Assembly (NCBI GenBank): GCA_035236585.1
Contig: CP141137.1
Coordinates: 50,366,057 to 50,430,056, forward strand
Length of the DNA: 64,000 nt
Origin: Warburgia ugandensis
Taxonomy: Eukaryota; Streptophyta; Magnoliopsida; Canellales; Canellaceae
Direction: 5' to 3'
The position numbers were made by a program, and so were the translations under genes. This document shows, piece after piece, positions 35,040-47,603 of this stretch (its first letter is position 1; each line of letters opens with the position of its first letter). Under the pieces are notes generated by a model. That model searched no databases. It was given only the letters and a program-made list of their open reading frames with translations, and was not told the origin of the DNA.

Positions 35040-35950
35040 ATACCTCCAACCTTCAATCTAATGTACAAACAGGAGAGACGGCTCTTGTCTATGACCAACT
35101 ATGCTAGATGGCTTCTGCAAGAGCATTTTTGTTTCTTTAAGCTCCAAATGCAATTGATTTATCATCAAAATAAATAATAAAACCAAGAATTAGAAGTTCT
35201 ATCATCTAGATTGCTAGCTCAATCCATGTAGGAGAAAGCACAAATGGAGTGAAGTTGGAGCCCAAGTGGAGAGTATGTTTCAAGAACCTCAAGAGTTCCT
35301 TAACTACCATCCAATGAGATATAGTAGGTCTAATGTGCCTGAACTTTGCCAACTTTTTGACTATGAATGCACCAACAATGCTTAGATATTCTTTGTCATT
35401 ATTAAGAGAAGTAGTGTTACAAATTGAAAGAGTAGCAGACAAAGCAACGGGCAAGAGAGAAGGTTTGGCACCATCCATATTTGTTGGAGATCTCATTATA
35501 CTTATATTGTAACAAAAATTACTTTCAAAGTAGGTATAGCTTCAATATAAGGAAGAAATGAAAAAGACCTAAATCTTTTGATAAGAGGGGTAGGCCCAAA
35601 GCATCAATCAATTTGGAGATGACTTCCAGTATGTTACTAGTGAGTTGAGCTTTCTGAACCATTATTGAGGACCTTGTTAGGGCAAAACTTAATTATAAGC
35701 CAAACAGTTGTTCCATGTAAACAACTTCCTATAAAATTAACTTCCAAACGAAAAATCTCCAATAAAATTGCCATGAAGCAAAGTATTATCTATTTCCATT
35801 TAGCGTATAGGTCAACCAAGAAACACTGCAAAAGACAAAATCACACAAATAGTAGTGGGTTCTATAAGAGGGCTAAAAGTGTCTGTATAACCCAGTTTGG
35901 GGCATTGATGAAAGCATTTTGCAAAAATTCTAACTTTGTGCAATAGAATT
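35040..35950 (-). pseudogene. Ty1/copia pol remnant (RT end to RNase H start)
   Basis: Minus-strand frames with stops and frameshifts follow the copia order: a piece reading VVYMEQLFG (family: EVYMEQPPGF) near 35720; LLSKDLGLFHFF (family: KDLG.LHYFLG) near 35580; then at 35496-35206 an open frame with MRSPTNMDGAKPSLLP, LNNDKEYLSIVGAF and VKELLRFLKHTLHLG, matching the P.D..EYRS.VGSL and V.R.LRYLKGT segment; and ALAEAI at about 35130, recalling SSAEAEY. No LTRs were found. Sequence to ~36850 may be more of the same element, but I could not match it. Confidence 0.7.
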
Positions 35951-37460
35951 GATCCATCTAAATTCTATTTTAGACAAAATACTAATATGTACTCAGTTAC
36001 ATTATAGTCAAGTTCTCAAGGAGTAATATACTATGTTTAATTTCTTAGAAGCTCATTAATCTTTTTGTTTATAGAAGCACTCCACTTAGGATCTTTCATA
36101 GCTTTTGAGGAGCAAGATGGCAATTGAGATGGTTTCAAAGGTGTATATAGTGGGAGATAAGATTTGGACTAGTAGAAGAATTGATTGTAGACCTAATGAT
36201 TATAGGGTCAATGCAAGAGATAGGTGTAGGGCATAGAAGAAGTGGTAGGACTAATTCCTCTCTTAGAGTTTATAGCTCTTATGCCTTTGGCTTCTAGTGT
36301 TAATCCTTAAGAGTGTTCCTTTATGAGTGTCTTCACCAACTAGCATTACTTGCACTTTCGTGTCACTCAATTTGGTCAGCATTGGGTATTTTCGAGCAGC
36401 GATGCTTACACCCATTCACATTAGTTCATCCAAAGTTCCTTACCCTTATGTACGAATTTTTGAATAAGCCATCTTCCTATCAAGTTTAAGGAGTCAACTA
36501 AGCATCTCAGCGGTGGGATTGAATACCTAGATCAAATCAGAGTTCACGCCACCTGCCTTGAACAAAAAGAAGGTGTAAGCCATAGGTTGCATATAAGCCG
36601 CTGGGTCGCACAATAGAAGAACACCCACTATAAAGATGCACACTTCTCCATTTGAAATATGAATCTTCATTGGAGTTTTTTTGCAGTAGTTATGACCAAT
36701 AGCCATCAACAGTTAGCTCATTGGTAAGCATTAGTAGGGGATGATGAAGGTGAGAGTATAGGAATTGGAAAAAGATTAACCAACAAAGTTATTGCAACCC
36801 TTCTTCTTGAGGCAATATAGAGGAAGATGCACAAGTAGTTTTAGATGAGGGACTCCAAAATGAAAGGGTGAGATTGTGCGATGATTGGGGTTTTTAGAAA
36901 TAATTTTTGAAAATTTATTTAAAAATGATTAAGATCAGTAAAAATAAAGAAAAAATATCTAAAAATATACCATAGATATTAGTTTCCAAAAACTATCCTT
37001 CAAAGCCTAGGCATTTTATCCAAATTCCACACATAGCCAAAATAAGTATATAAGATCAAGCACTACATGACCCACTAGTCACAACCCAAACAACCTTGGA
37101 TGATACTTAAATTAAATCAAATCCTCACATTTGTAACGAGGTTTATTGCCCCATCACATCATTATTCCAAATATTTGAGGTTTTTATTCTAGATAGAATA
37201 AGTAACTAATTTTACTATCATACTTTTACTAGTTCAAAGTTTCTGCACTGCCTCAACTCTTTACTTACATTCAGAAGATTGACTTAAAATTGTTGGTATC
37301 AAACCTCAATAATGATTTAAACATCAAAATTCACGATAAATCACATAGTATTACAAATCTTAATCCAAAAATGTACATCACTAGAAGTTGTATCCCTCAA
37401 GATTGACTGACGAACCATCGATGTTCATATCATAATTTGGTAACTTTGCACATAAACAGA
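35951..37460. other. No confident feature (possibly more copia remnant)
   Basis: Degenerate sequence between the copia remnant and the solo LTR. Open frames such as 36527-36709 minus match no retroelement domain that I can name. Confidence 0.35.
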
Positions 37461-39752
37461 TGTTAAGTGTTCAATTTTGGTCAAAATACTTTTAATTTAG
37501 CTTTCAATTAGATCATTTAACCATTCAAAATTGCAAATTTTAGCTTGATTTTGAATTTAACTCCAATTGACCATCCAAACCTTAATTTGTCAAAATCAAC
37601 GGTCAGATGATCATTAGAGCTCATTAAATGACTAATGTACTTTCAAATGATTCTAATTTAGTCTTTTCTTTTGTAGATCAACCAAAAGATGCATGGACAG
37701 CTGCAATTAAAAGTTAATAATGCAGATCATCTTAAAAAAGATTGGATGGACCAGATCACCCATGGAGATAGATGGAATAGTTTTTTAAAGAATAATTGAG
37801 CTTAATGTGGAAATCATGGACAAAATGAAAATAATATGGAGAAGGCAACTTTAAAGTTTGGAGGAGTTTCCAAAAGGGGGCACCCAATTTAGCAAGGAAC
37901 AAGAAGAAAGAGGCTTGAATACCCATTTCACTCTCTTTCCCCATTCACTCTCTTTCCTCTTCATACACCTTCTCTCTCTCACACACATCTTTCTCCCTCT
38001 CTTACCTTTCCCATCCCCACATCATGCAACTGCATCTACCCCCACTTCTCTTTCTTATTACTTCTCTCTTTCTCTCTTTCCCTCTTTCTTATTCTTCTCT
38101 TTCTTTCTTTCCTTTCCCATCCCCTTACCTTTCTCTCTTAACCACCAACTTCCTCTTCTTCCCTTATTCTCCTCTTCTAAACCCATTCCTAAAAACCGTA
38201 GGAGGGGAGCCTCTTCTCCCACTACTTCTCTACCCTCCTTCCTATTCTCCCATTCTTTTCTCTTCTTCTACTCCTCTATTCTCTCTCCCTCTTCCCATTC
38301 TCTCCCCTTCTTCTTCTTCTCTCTCTCCCACGGCTTCCCCTTCTTCTCTTTTTCTCCTCACCTCCATTCTATTCTCTATTCTCCTCTCCCCCTCCTCTTC
38401 TCTCTTCTCCTCTCATCCTTTCTACATATCTCTCTCCCTCTATCTCTACTCTCACGTTCTCTCCCTCTCCCCCATTCTCTCCTCTTTCTCATCCCCTTCT
38501 CCTCTTTCTCCACTTCCCATAACTCTTCTTCTCTACTCTTTTTTCCTCTTCTCTTGCCCATCTATCTCTCTCAATAGCACCATAGCACCACCTTGCCCAA
38601 ATCGCACCAAGCACGGTAGCGCCCAACTCTCTCTCCATCCTTTTCCCAGTCTCACCTTTGTTTCCCGCTATTCCCTCGTCTTTTTCTCCCTCTCCCTCTC
38701 CCTCTCCCTCTCTCAATCTCGTTCTCTCTCTCACTCTCGTTTGTTCCTTCTTTCCATCTGACCAGTACCCATCACCGAATAGACGACACCCAACGTCTCT
38801 CTGCTCTATCTTCTCCACCAGACGCTCCAGCACTGATCGGACTGCCCAGGTTTTCCTCGCCATCCAACATCCCATAGGAAGAAAACCCAGATCGGGTTTT
38901 CTCCCATCCTGTGCCCCTCTCCTCTTTCCTCTCCTCCTTCCTCCTTTCTTCCCTTCCCTTCCTTTCCTTCTCTTCTCCCTCCTTCGGCTTTCTTCTTCAT
39001 CTGGTTTTTTCCTTAAAAACCAGATTTTTAAAGAATTTCCATTTCTGCCCTTGGTCATTTAAAGAAATCTCATGTCTGTCCTTTTTCAAAAATTACATTT
39101 GTGTCCCAGTTTATTCCGATTCTGTTTTCTCCGTGCTTTTGCTTATCCAAGAACTGCCTAATTTCTACCAGATCAATTAAGGTCTAACTCAATTAACAGG
39201 TTAGCCTTAATCAAACCAAATCTTTAGTTTCTCATTTTTTTGTCTTCTAATTTCAAATTAATTTTAAAGAGTCATTATTAGGACATCCCTAGATCTAATT
39301 AACGTTTCTGATCTTTTATCTGAAATTCAAAAATTAATCTGAGCCGTCCAAATCTTAAAATCGCAATTAACCCAGATCTTGATGATTTTGAAGAATCTGA
39401 TAAATCTGACTGGTGGATCTCTAATCAAGGATGTGATGAAGACATATAAGAAGGCTGATCATCTATCAGATTTAAAGATTTGAAGATTTTGACAGTGATT
39501 GATCTAGGGAAGTTTTTTCTTATTATTTGATTTTGTTTGTTTTCTTTAAGAACTGAAAATTCTGTAATTTTGTTGGATATGATCTCGATTATCATTTCAA
39601 TAATTCTAGTAATTTTGAGTGATTTATTTTTAATTTTAGATAATTAAATTTTATTGAAATTCCTACTTTTTAAATCAAGTCCTCGTAGGATCGACCCGTA
39701 CTTGCATAAGCTACACTACAATAGCTCGTGCACTTGCGGTTAAACATCAACA
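37461..39752 (+). mobile_element. Solo LTR related to the Athila-like element
   Basis: It starts TGTTAAGTGTTCAATTTTGG and ends CACTTGCGGTTAAACATCAACA, the same termini as the LTRs at 48777-50815 and 59328-61355 but in the opposite orientation. Internal blocks also match (GACCATCCAAACCTTAATTT, GACCCGTACTTGCATAAGCT). It is 2292 bp, longer than the 2.03-kb LTRs, mainly through a longer pyrimidine tract (37930-38560 and 38660-39000). Flanking 5-mers ACAGA (37456-37460) and ACAAA (39753-39757) match at 4 of 5 positions. No internal domain follows, so it is a solo LTR left by recombination. Long Ser/Leu/Pro frames here are pyrimidine-tract artefacts. Confidence 0.85.
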
Positions 39753-41793
39753 ACAAAACTAACATCTCTTGCTTTTGTTTGATCATAGACATAGCATGAC
39801 CTGCACCAGTCCTCATGGGGAAGAACAAATTATACTAAATGAAAGGTCTCATTACCGTTCCAAACATACGAAGTTTTACCTTAGGTAGGTATTAAATTTC
39901 CTTTTCAAAATGCCAGTGTCCAACTGCACTCCTTGCACAACAGCTAGAGGTGTCTCACAATATGCCCTAGGGTAGGCTCAACTCTTATGAGTGGCCTAAT
40001 TTTAGGCTAAACACAATTCTTTAGATTTACCTAATTTTTATTCATTAAAACATTTCACATTTCCTATAAAAATTCATATAGAGTCATGATTCAATTACTC
40101 CTCACACATGACTCCAAAGAGTCTAAACACAAATTTGATCACATATTCATGGTATGGTCACATAAGTACTCCCTAGAATGAAAAAAAAAAAAAAAAAGTT
40201 GCCTCAATTAAGATATCATCATTTGCAAATCAACATATAATAGAAGGGTACTTATAAACAAGTCTTCCAATAATGTTTTTGGCAGTTCACCCTTTTCTCA
40301 TTTTCAAGGCGTGGAAGTAGTCACCATAAATATCTTTATATCTTGAAAACATTTTAACATGGGAAATTGTTTACAAAATTGAAGTTAATTATAGAATTTG
40401 GATCAAATCAAACATGAGTGCACATTTGTAATTTTGCAATTGATAATGAACTCCAACAAGCATACATCTAAACTAGATCAACAGTGAGAATTTCAAAATA
40501 GCCTTAGGTGGATGCATATAAGCAAAATAAGATTAAGGATGTAATCTCCAACAAGTCTATAGATGGAGCACAAATGATTACATGAAAACGATGGTGTAAA
40601 TCAAAACAGATCTATAGATGGTGCATACATGAACTCATGAAATCAACAGTGTGCATGATTTGAAAACTTAGATCAATGAAATGTGTGCATATAGAGACAA
40701 GTTTAAAACTCAAAGTCAAAACCCATTTTGGCTATCATTCATCAGTCGATTGGTTGGCTTCTTGAATCAATTGGTAATAGCAATAATTTCATCAACACTA
40801 GTTTTTCTCTTCATGAATTTTCCTAAAATCCAACATAAATGCTAGTTATCCAAACTTCTTTTTAGATCAAAGCTCATTTAATATTTTAGCAATTTCCATA
40901 ACTTTCTTACCTTGTGATGCTTTTCAATTATGTTACATTGATTGTCTATTATCATTGCACCATTCTATAAAGTCTCCCTATGATTTAGATCTCTTTCAAG
41001 ATTTTGCTCACTATGACCATGTTATATTTGCGAGCAAAGTTGCTAAAAAATTAAGATGATTCTCTATCAATAGGTTCTACGAATTCATAGGTTCTACGAA
41101 TTCACACCATATCTTCTCATTGGTTGTGGCTTTTCAAAGATTAAATATGTTATTTCTAGCTTTCCAAAGATCAAGTCCCACAACTTCATAATCTTGAAAA
41201 TCAACTTTCAAAATTGGGAACTAGAAAAGCTTCCAAATCTCTTTGATGGAACCAATGGTGAAATGAAGAAATAAATCAAATCTAAGGAATATTTCCAACC
41301 GAAAAACAAAATTGCACTAATTTGAAGGCAACCCATAAAAGAAAATCTCATTTTTCACACTTAAGCAATATATATTTTGCTAAAAACTAAGCTTCTTGCA
41401 ATTTCAAAGCCCAAATTAAAAAGAAAAAAGAAAAATAAAAAAAAAGAACAAAGCCTTAACAAATACATGGGGATTTTGATGTTGCAAAAAGAGAAAGCTA
41501 GAGAGAGAAAGTTAGTGAGTGAGAAAATCAATGGCAGCTTTGAGCTATTTCAGCCATTCAAATTAAGATCAATGATCAATTCATGGGTTTGGAATGATTT
41601 TAGGGTTTCATTTTTCTTGATTTATTTTCTAGAGAGTGGCAAAGATTTAGGAAGAGGGGGCATTTAGTCCAAATGAGGTCAGCCACTCTAGCTAACCCAT
41701 ATTTGGATATGTCTGGTTAAAATAATGGATCCTAGAAATAACGTTTTTGGAATATTCCTATTTGAAAATTGCCTTTATTCTTGTATTATGCAA
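39753..41793. other. No recognisable gene
   Basis: A/T-rich intergenic DNA. Small items are a poly-A run at 40181-40197 and a 17-bp tandem duplication of ATAGGTTCTACGAATTC at about 41078-41111. The frame at 41377-41667 is Lys-rich low complexity without a motif. Confidence 0.4.
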
Positions 41794-42953
41794 GAGTTTT
41801 TTTTACAAACATACCATTAAATTTTGGCATTTTTGCAAAAAAGTTCGACATTTTTTTAGTTTTGCAAATTTGCTAATAAATTTTCGTGTGCTTTACAAAA
41901 TTGCCATTATGTTAGTTTTCCACCCTCTTTCCCTGTTAGTATTTAATTTAATTTTATATTACCCTTCTGTCTTCAGATGAAGGTGAACAAGAGGACTTTG
42001 TGTGTACTTTTTTGCATCATAAATAAATAAAAATCTTTGATATTGATCATGCTAGATATAAGACATTAAGATGAAGAAGACCTAAGTCTTAGATTTCAAA
42101 TTTTCACTCAAAAAGGTATAAAACGAAGAGCTTAAATCTACTAGTTGCTGTTTGTGAGAAAAGTAATAGTATTTTGCTTGTGTTTAAACTTGAATTTTTT
42201 TTAAATTTATTGTGCTTTGTATTGATCCAAAGAATTAATTAGTTTGTGTACATAGTCACACCCTTCGGAAGCTAGCCCATATGCAGGGCCTGAAGAAGGG
42301 GTAGAAGATAAAGGTCAACATTACGCAGCTTTACCTTACAATTTTACACGAGGCTGTTTCCACGCCTTGAACCCATGACCTCAAGGTCACACAACGACAA
42401 TTTTGCTATTGTGCTAGGGTTCCCCTTCATCCTTTAACAGTATATGCAGGCTCAAAAATTTTATAACACAATTTGTTATTTTCATTTTTTGAAAGAGTTT
42501 AAAATCAATTTTTAGTGAGAAGTCAAAGTTTAAATTGTTGAATTCATTGAAGAAGCTTAACATGTACTATTGACAAGTTGATGAACATGACATATTTGAG
42601 ATTGAATGTCTTATTATTGGTTGGTTTTAGTTGAAATTTAACTATACCATTAGATTTCTTGTTACTAAATTGTATTATATACTAAATTTCAATGAGACTT
42701 TCCATGGAGAAGTCATTGAACTTAGTGTCCAAAGTTGTTAACTTAATCTTATCTATGTATGTGAGGTAGCAGATCTGTTAGACAAGGGTAATATCGAAAT
42801 TTTATGAAAACTAATAAGAAAGGAGGATGGAAAACTAACAGAATGGCAATTTTGGAAAGCTCACAGAAACTTAATAGCAAATTTGAGAAACTAAAAACAC
42901 GTTAGACTTTTTTGCAAAAATGTCAAGATGTAATGAATTTTTCCTAAAAAACC
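41794..42953. mobile_element. MULE-like long-TIR element, copy C
   Basis: Ends GAGTTTTTTTTACAAACATA (left) and, inverted, GGTTTTTTAGGAAAAATTCA (right) align with the TIRs of copy B and continue for >120 bp (GGCATTTTTGCAAAAAAGTT against GACATTTTTGCAAAAAAGTC). The interior is shared with copy A (AAGTCTTAGATTTC, CGAAGAGCTTAAATCTACTA, GTATTTTGCTTGTG). No clear 9-bp target duplication remains. A SINE has inserted at about 42250-42430. Confidence 0.75.
42250..42430 (-). mobile_element. Au-type SINE inside MULE-like copy C
   Basis: The minus strand reads GGGGAACCCTAGCACAATAG, TGTGTGACCTTGAGGTCATG, GGTTCAAGGCGTGGAAACAG, GTAAGGTAAAGCTGCG and CCTGCATATGGGCTAGCTTC. A and B boxes are recognisable. It is absent from copy A, so it inserted after the family spread. 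No clear target duplication. Confidence 0.85.
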
Positions 42954-43222
42954 TACAAACAAAAATGAAAATATATTTTTGCCCCATTTTCCTGTATTTC
43001 CATCTAGTCTTGTTTGTGTTTCTTAAGAAACGACTTCTTTCCTTTGTTTGCAGTTATTTTTCAGGAAAACACAAGTATAAGGGAAGGGGAAATCTGCTGC
43101 AATATAGGTGGTATATGCAGAACATAAAAGCACACGCAATCACATTCAAAACAGGTAGATACATAGGCCTATAGAATGTTGACAAGGACCAACGCCATGT
43201 TGAGAGAGAGAGGCGAATGTAT

Positions 43223-45453
43223 TCAATTCTCAATGCGCTTAACAAGTAGAAGCAAGTCTTCAGACATCTCATACTTGGCGACAGAGGATGACTTGGAGAG
43301 TTCTTCCAGCTTCTTCGAGTATATTTCAAAGACGCCGTCGACAATTTGATCTCCGAAGTGTTTGCTTATGAGTCCCTCCGTCGCTGCTCTGAAATGCCTA
43401 CTAATAATTCTAGCACTGCTTGGATCTCCGACATTTGATGGCTGGTACAATATTTCCATTCCTTCAATACTGAAACATCCATTTCTTTCTACCACCTCCT
43501 TGACCTGCGAGGCAGATGGGATGTACACGGGAAAGTTGAAGGAGTCCACCGCGTCTTTATTTACTAGACCCTGCAATCAACACGAGTCTCAACATAACAC
43601 CTATGTTTTCAGAGAGTTCTACATCGTGGCCATCTAGGAAGTCACAGGGTTAGTTATTTGATCATGAGATAAAGGACCTGCAGATGAATGATTTGGATCA
43701 ACAAAAAGCACCATTTTTGTCATGCCCGTTCATCATGAGAAACCCACGTAGGTCTCACAGCATAAGCTGCACGTCAGGGGAAATTAAACGTCCGAAACAT
43801 GATATCAACATTGCTTGCTACTACGAGCCTACCCATTTCAACCTGCTGACCAAATGGTCTGGAACTTGTTCATCGTCTGCCGATGGGCCACTTTAGGGTC
43901 TTAAAGGTGCTGGTTGGTTCACAATTTCATTAAGCGCCCTTAGCTAGACAGAACCTCCTCCCTTAATTAATTAATACACTCGGGACGTTTGTGGGAGATG
44001 CCCATCTAAGGTTGGCCCCTAGAACATAGATGTTATCAATGGGCTAACTTTGACCATATGTCCGTAGCTGCCTATCGAATGTTAGGATCAATTCCCTTTC
44101 GAGCTTTTATGCCACTTCATACACTGTATATCTAAGGGCCCATTGGCTCTAATACTACCATGGTAGGATGATCCTCAGTAATAAGCAATACCTTTAATGG
44201 AAAAGGACATGATTCTTGTAAATCTTACATGATCTTTTAGGAACTGGTCGCCATGTCCTTCCAATCAAGATGAAGACCATATCAACAGAGTTGATCGATC
44301 ACGGAATAATTGGTTCTCCAAATTTTAACAAATGGTTATTAGATGATAAAAAATGGCAGCCTCAGTGCACAAGCTCCTGTGTATGCGGTGTCCGAGAAAG
44401 GGGCAGATCGCATGGACCACAAAGGTCAATAGTATGCAACGCCTTGAACTCATGATCGCAAGATCACATGACAACTTCAAAGGCATTAGATGATGCGAAA
44501 TGATAAACCGAGGCTCTTTAAACAAGCCTCAAATGAGTCTGATTAGTAAGTGCTACCAAATCCTCTCTTGCCGATCACAACAAATCAATAAATAAATAAA
44601 CGTATATGCATTACCTCATCACCCATGTCATTGAGACAGCATTCCAACTGGTGGAAGAGAAAAGCTAGAGGGAAATCTTCGGGACGGCTCCCACTTGGCC
44701 GGCAGCCGATAGTGATTGCCATCAACCCACCGGCAACCATCTCTTGTGCTCTTGCAGACAAGAAATGCTCCATATCCTTGGCTAATTGAGCTGAGTAGGC
44801 ATCAATAACTTCCTTCGGCGCCCCGACGTAAAAAGTTCTTCCCTCGTTAAATGCAGGAGAATTTTGGTCTAGCACCTCCCCAGGCACCTCCGAGAGCCAA
44901 TGAAGGGCAAAGGAAGAGTGAACGAAATGAAGAGAGGCCTTCGGAAACAGTCGGCCATGGAAAGATCCTGGCATGCCAGCCGCAAAGTATCGTCTATCTG
45001 AAGGAAGAGAGATGAAGAGTGTGTTGAAATCATTCGTTCTGTGGTCATTAAAGAACACCTGAAATTCCGGTTGGCCGAAGTCAAGGCCATGGGATTTATA
45101 CTTGATCTCCACCGCTTCCAATATATTGTCCACGACCATGAAGGTGATGGATCCGACGGAGCACCCAAGATCTGCAATTCGGAAGACATCTGAAGGACGA
45201 ATTTCCAACTTTTCTTTGATGAAGTTGTCTATCAGGGCCTTCATCCCGTCAAACGCCGCTCTCTACATGAACATTCGTTCCATGAGTCATCCTTATTAGA
45301 TAAAAAGGAGGATATTTTGCACTGACCATTGTCAGGTTATCATGCATCCAATCCCCACTAGGAAGGAGAGAGCAGATATATATATACCTGGTAAGTTGAA
45401 TTTTTGGAGTAACTATTTGGGCCATCTCCACCGTTCGTGGCGGAGGATTCCAT
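43223..45453 (-). CDS. SABATH-family carboxyl methyltransferase, three exons
   Basis: SABATH enzymes transfer methyl from S-adenosylmethionine to carboxyl groups of small acids such as salicylate, jasmonate, gibberellins or loganate in the cytosol. Exons: 45453-45388 (22 codons), 45262-44615 (216) and 43570-43223 (115 plus stop), all phase 0 with GT..AG introns; 353 residues, normal for the family. The start MESSATNGGDGPNSYSKNST has the GGDG.NSYSKNS.YQ motif. Next come RIADLGCSVG (SAM site), NDHRTNDFNTLF, GSFHGRLFPKASLHFVHSSF with ALHWLSEVP, and the C-terminal DSFNFPVYIPS and NGCFSIEGMEILYQP. Wording is closest, from memory, to the clade of loganate-type and Arabidopsis At5g38100-like enzymes; the substrate cannot be assigned. 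Odd: the usual GPN after LGCSV is GSI. Intron 2 (1044 bp) carries a SINE fragment. The frame is intact. Confidence 0.9.
44353..44490 (-). mobile_element. Au-type SINE fragment in SABATH intron 2
   Basis: The minus strand reads GTTGTCATGTGATCTTGCGA, TCATGAGTTCAAGGCG, then directly TACTATTGACCTTTGTGGTC, CACCGCATACACAGGAGCTT and GTGCACTGAGGCTGCC. The middle block (GGAAACAGCCTCTTG..GTAAGG) is deleted. It has the same orientation as the host gene. Confidence 0.8.
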
Positions 45454-45530
45454 CACTCTGGCTCTCAATTAGGCTCAGATGGACTTGTCTAAGCCGTATA
45501 TTATCCCAGAGTGTGTGTGTGTTTTCTCCG

Positions 45531-45540
45531 TATTTATATA
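45531..45540 (-). promoter_or_regulatory. TATA box of the SABATH gene
   Basis: TATATAAATA on the minus strand, 78 bp upstream of the ATG at 45453. This places the likely transcription start near 45500 and gives a 5' leader of about 50 nt. A GT/CA run lies between. Confidence 0.7.
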
Positions 45541-47603
45541 CATGTGACCTGTGTATATGTAGGTGAAGTATTAAAGGTTATCCATCTCCTAACATGGATG
45601 GTTGTTGACTTGCTTGGCATTTCTGTGAACCTGGCATCTCTTCTTTCAATAACGCCAAAGCAAGAGCTTGTGATCTACAAGGAATATTTATTAGGAGAAT
45701 GGGTAAACTACCTACTATTCACATTGTTTTATGAGAGGGTGACATAGATGGGCTCTTATATGGCGAATGGGTAAACTAATAACTTGAATATAGAATGGAT
45801 TTATTCTTGATAAGGTTGTCATCTGTCGTATTTAATATATATAGGTTGAGAGGTTTATGGAAAAAGACACTGTAAATAAAGGCAAATGCCTACAAGCTGA
45901 GCTGCATCTGCTCACAAAAGTAAGCTCAATCCTCAATTGCATATTGGTCCTTATGAAGTACAGAATGTACTTGCTTCTCTTTGTTCCTAGCAGCAGGATT
46001 GGCCAATCATTACCATCAAGGTAATTGGATCGGTTGATTTGATGTCTCTTTGACCTGCTCATGAGTTTTGATGTGTTTCTACTTGTTTGGTGTTATGTTT
46101 TGTTGCCCTTCTTGTTGTTTAGCGCTAATCTTGTTCATCCAAACTTGTAGAAGGATCCGGAAGGATCAAAATTAGTACCTTCATGTGACGCCCATATACT
46201 GAGAGAACAAAACAAATCTGATCCGCATCACATACCAAATAGTATCTGTACAATCACAAAGCATGTGTTCGCTTCAAATGCAGTAATAAAGTTTTAAGAC
46301 AAACCAACATTTATCTCATGAAAAGTGGATCATGTTGAGAGAGAGGCACAGCAAAGGTAAGTAAAAGCCATTTCTGATCCCTATCAAAGAAAATACTGGA
46401 AGGGAGAACAATGAAGATGCAGTAGGTGAGAAATACAGGTTTCATTGTCTAAAAAAATGTCTTGAATTGATTCTCATATATGTGTTTGTGTGTGTGACTT
46501 TGCGTACGACTGTATGTTCTCACATACATATCCACCAATACAGATGGAAATCAGTCTGATATAACATATAGAAACACATGTTTGTAATTGGTGTTAGATC
46601 AGAAGCCTTAATTAGTTTTTCAGTTTGGCCTTCTCATGTAAATTGTTATTGTGCTAGTCTTTTTTCTTTTCTTTTTTTCTGTTTTAATTTGAGAAACATC
46701 AATTTTGTTGTTAAACCCAAACATATATCACATAGATCAATCATACAAATGGAACAAACTGTCTTTTAAAACACATAAACAATGGTGCTTTTGGAATGCA
46801 TCTAAAGAAATAGGTGAGATTCTTTACAAGGATATACTAAGTTAGTTAATCCAACAAACACCTTCATTCTACATCGGGGTGACCTAAGCATAACATATCT
46901 AAAACTTCACCGAAAACCACAGGGTGTGCCAGGATATTCTCTTGATCTTAATTTCATCAATCAGAACAGCTCGATGAAGAGACAGGAAGAGAAAGAAGAA
47001 TGGAAAAACAAAGGCAAGGGGAGAAACGCTCTTCCCTTGCCAACTTCTTTTGCCAATGGTTAGTTCTAGCCTTCTAGTGCAGTGGCTCTAGGAGTCTCTC
47101 ACCTTGGTGACCAGGGTACAAGACTGTGCATGAGTGTGTGTGTGTGTGTAACATATGTTGAACTTTCAAGGGAAAAAAAAGTCAGTTCTAGTCAATGTAA
47201 TCAAACAGAGCTCTTTTGATCCCTCTGAAAGTTATGAGGCAGAAAAGGGTCCTACATTTCTTGAGAGAAAAAAAATGCCTACATTTCATTTTCCCAAAAC
47301 TGCAGTTGAGGTTTGGGAACTGATCTTGAAATAGTGAAGTGTTTTGCCTTCGTGTCCTCCAACTATACTGAAATATGTTTGCTGTGCTATCTTCCAGTTT
47401 ACACAAATAAAACTTTTATCACATTTTACTCTCTTTTAAACAAATTCTGTCCAAACAATGTGATATATATATATATTAATGTATAATAATAATAAATTTC
47501 TTATGATATGGTACAGCATCAAAGACAAATTTCATCTGCATTTGGCCAAATCAATTATTCACGTCAAATAAACCATGATAAAATTTGAACAGGGATAACT
47601 CAC
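45541..47603. other. Intergenic; possible 3' end of the unrecognised minus-strand gene
   Basis: A minus frame at 47416-47288 (VNWKIAQQTYFSIVGGHEGK onward to a stop) could be part of the downstream coding region of the gene at 47604-48285, but its splice acceptor is unclear. Nothing else is supported. (TA)n at 47463-47475. Confidence 0.3.

Noticed and set aside
37858..39062. Long plus-strand frames (up to 245 codons) rich in Ser/Leu/Pro/Phe, and minus-strand Arg/Glu-rich frames
   Set aside because: They lie in the pyrimidine tract of a solo LTR. Low complexity and overlapping frames on both strands show they are composition artefacts.
41377..41667. 96-codon Lys-rich frame
   Set aside because: A-rich low complexity at the start and no motif; no splice-consistent neighbours.
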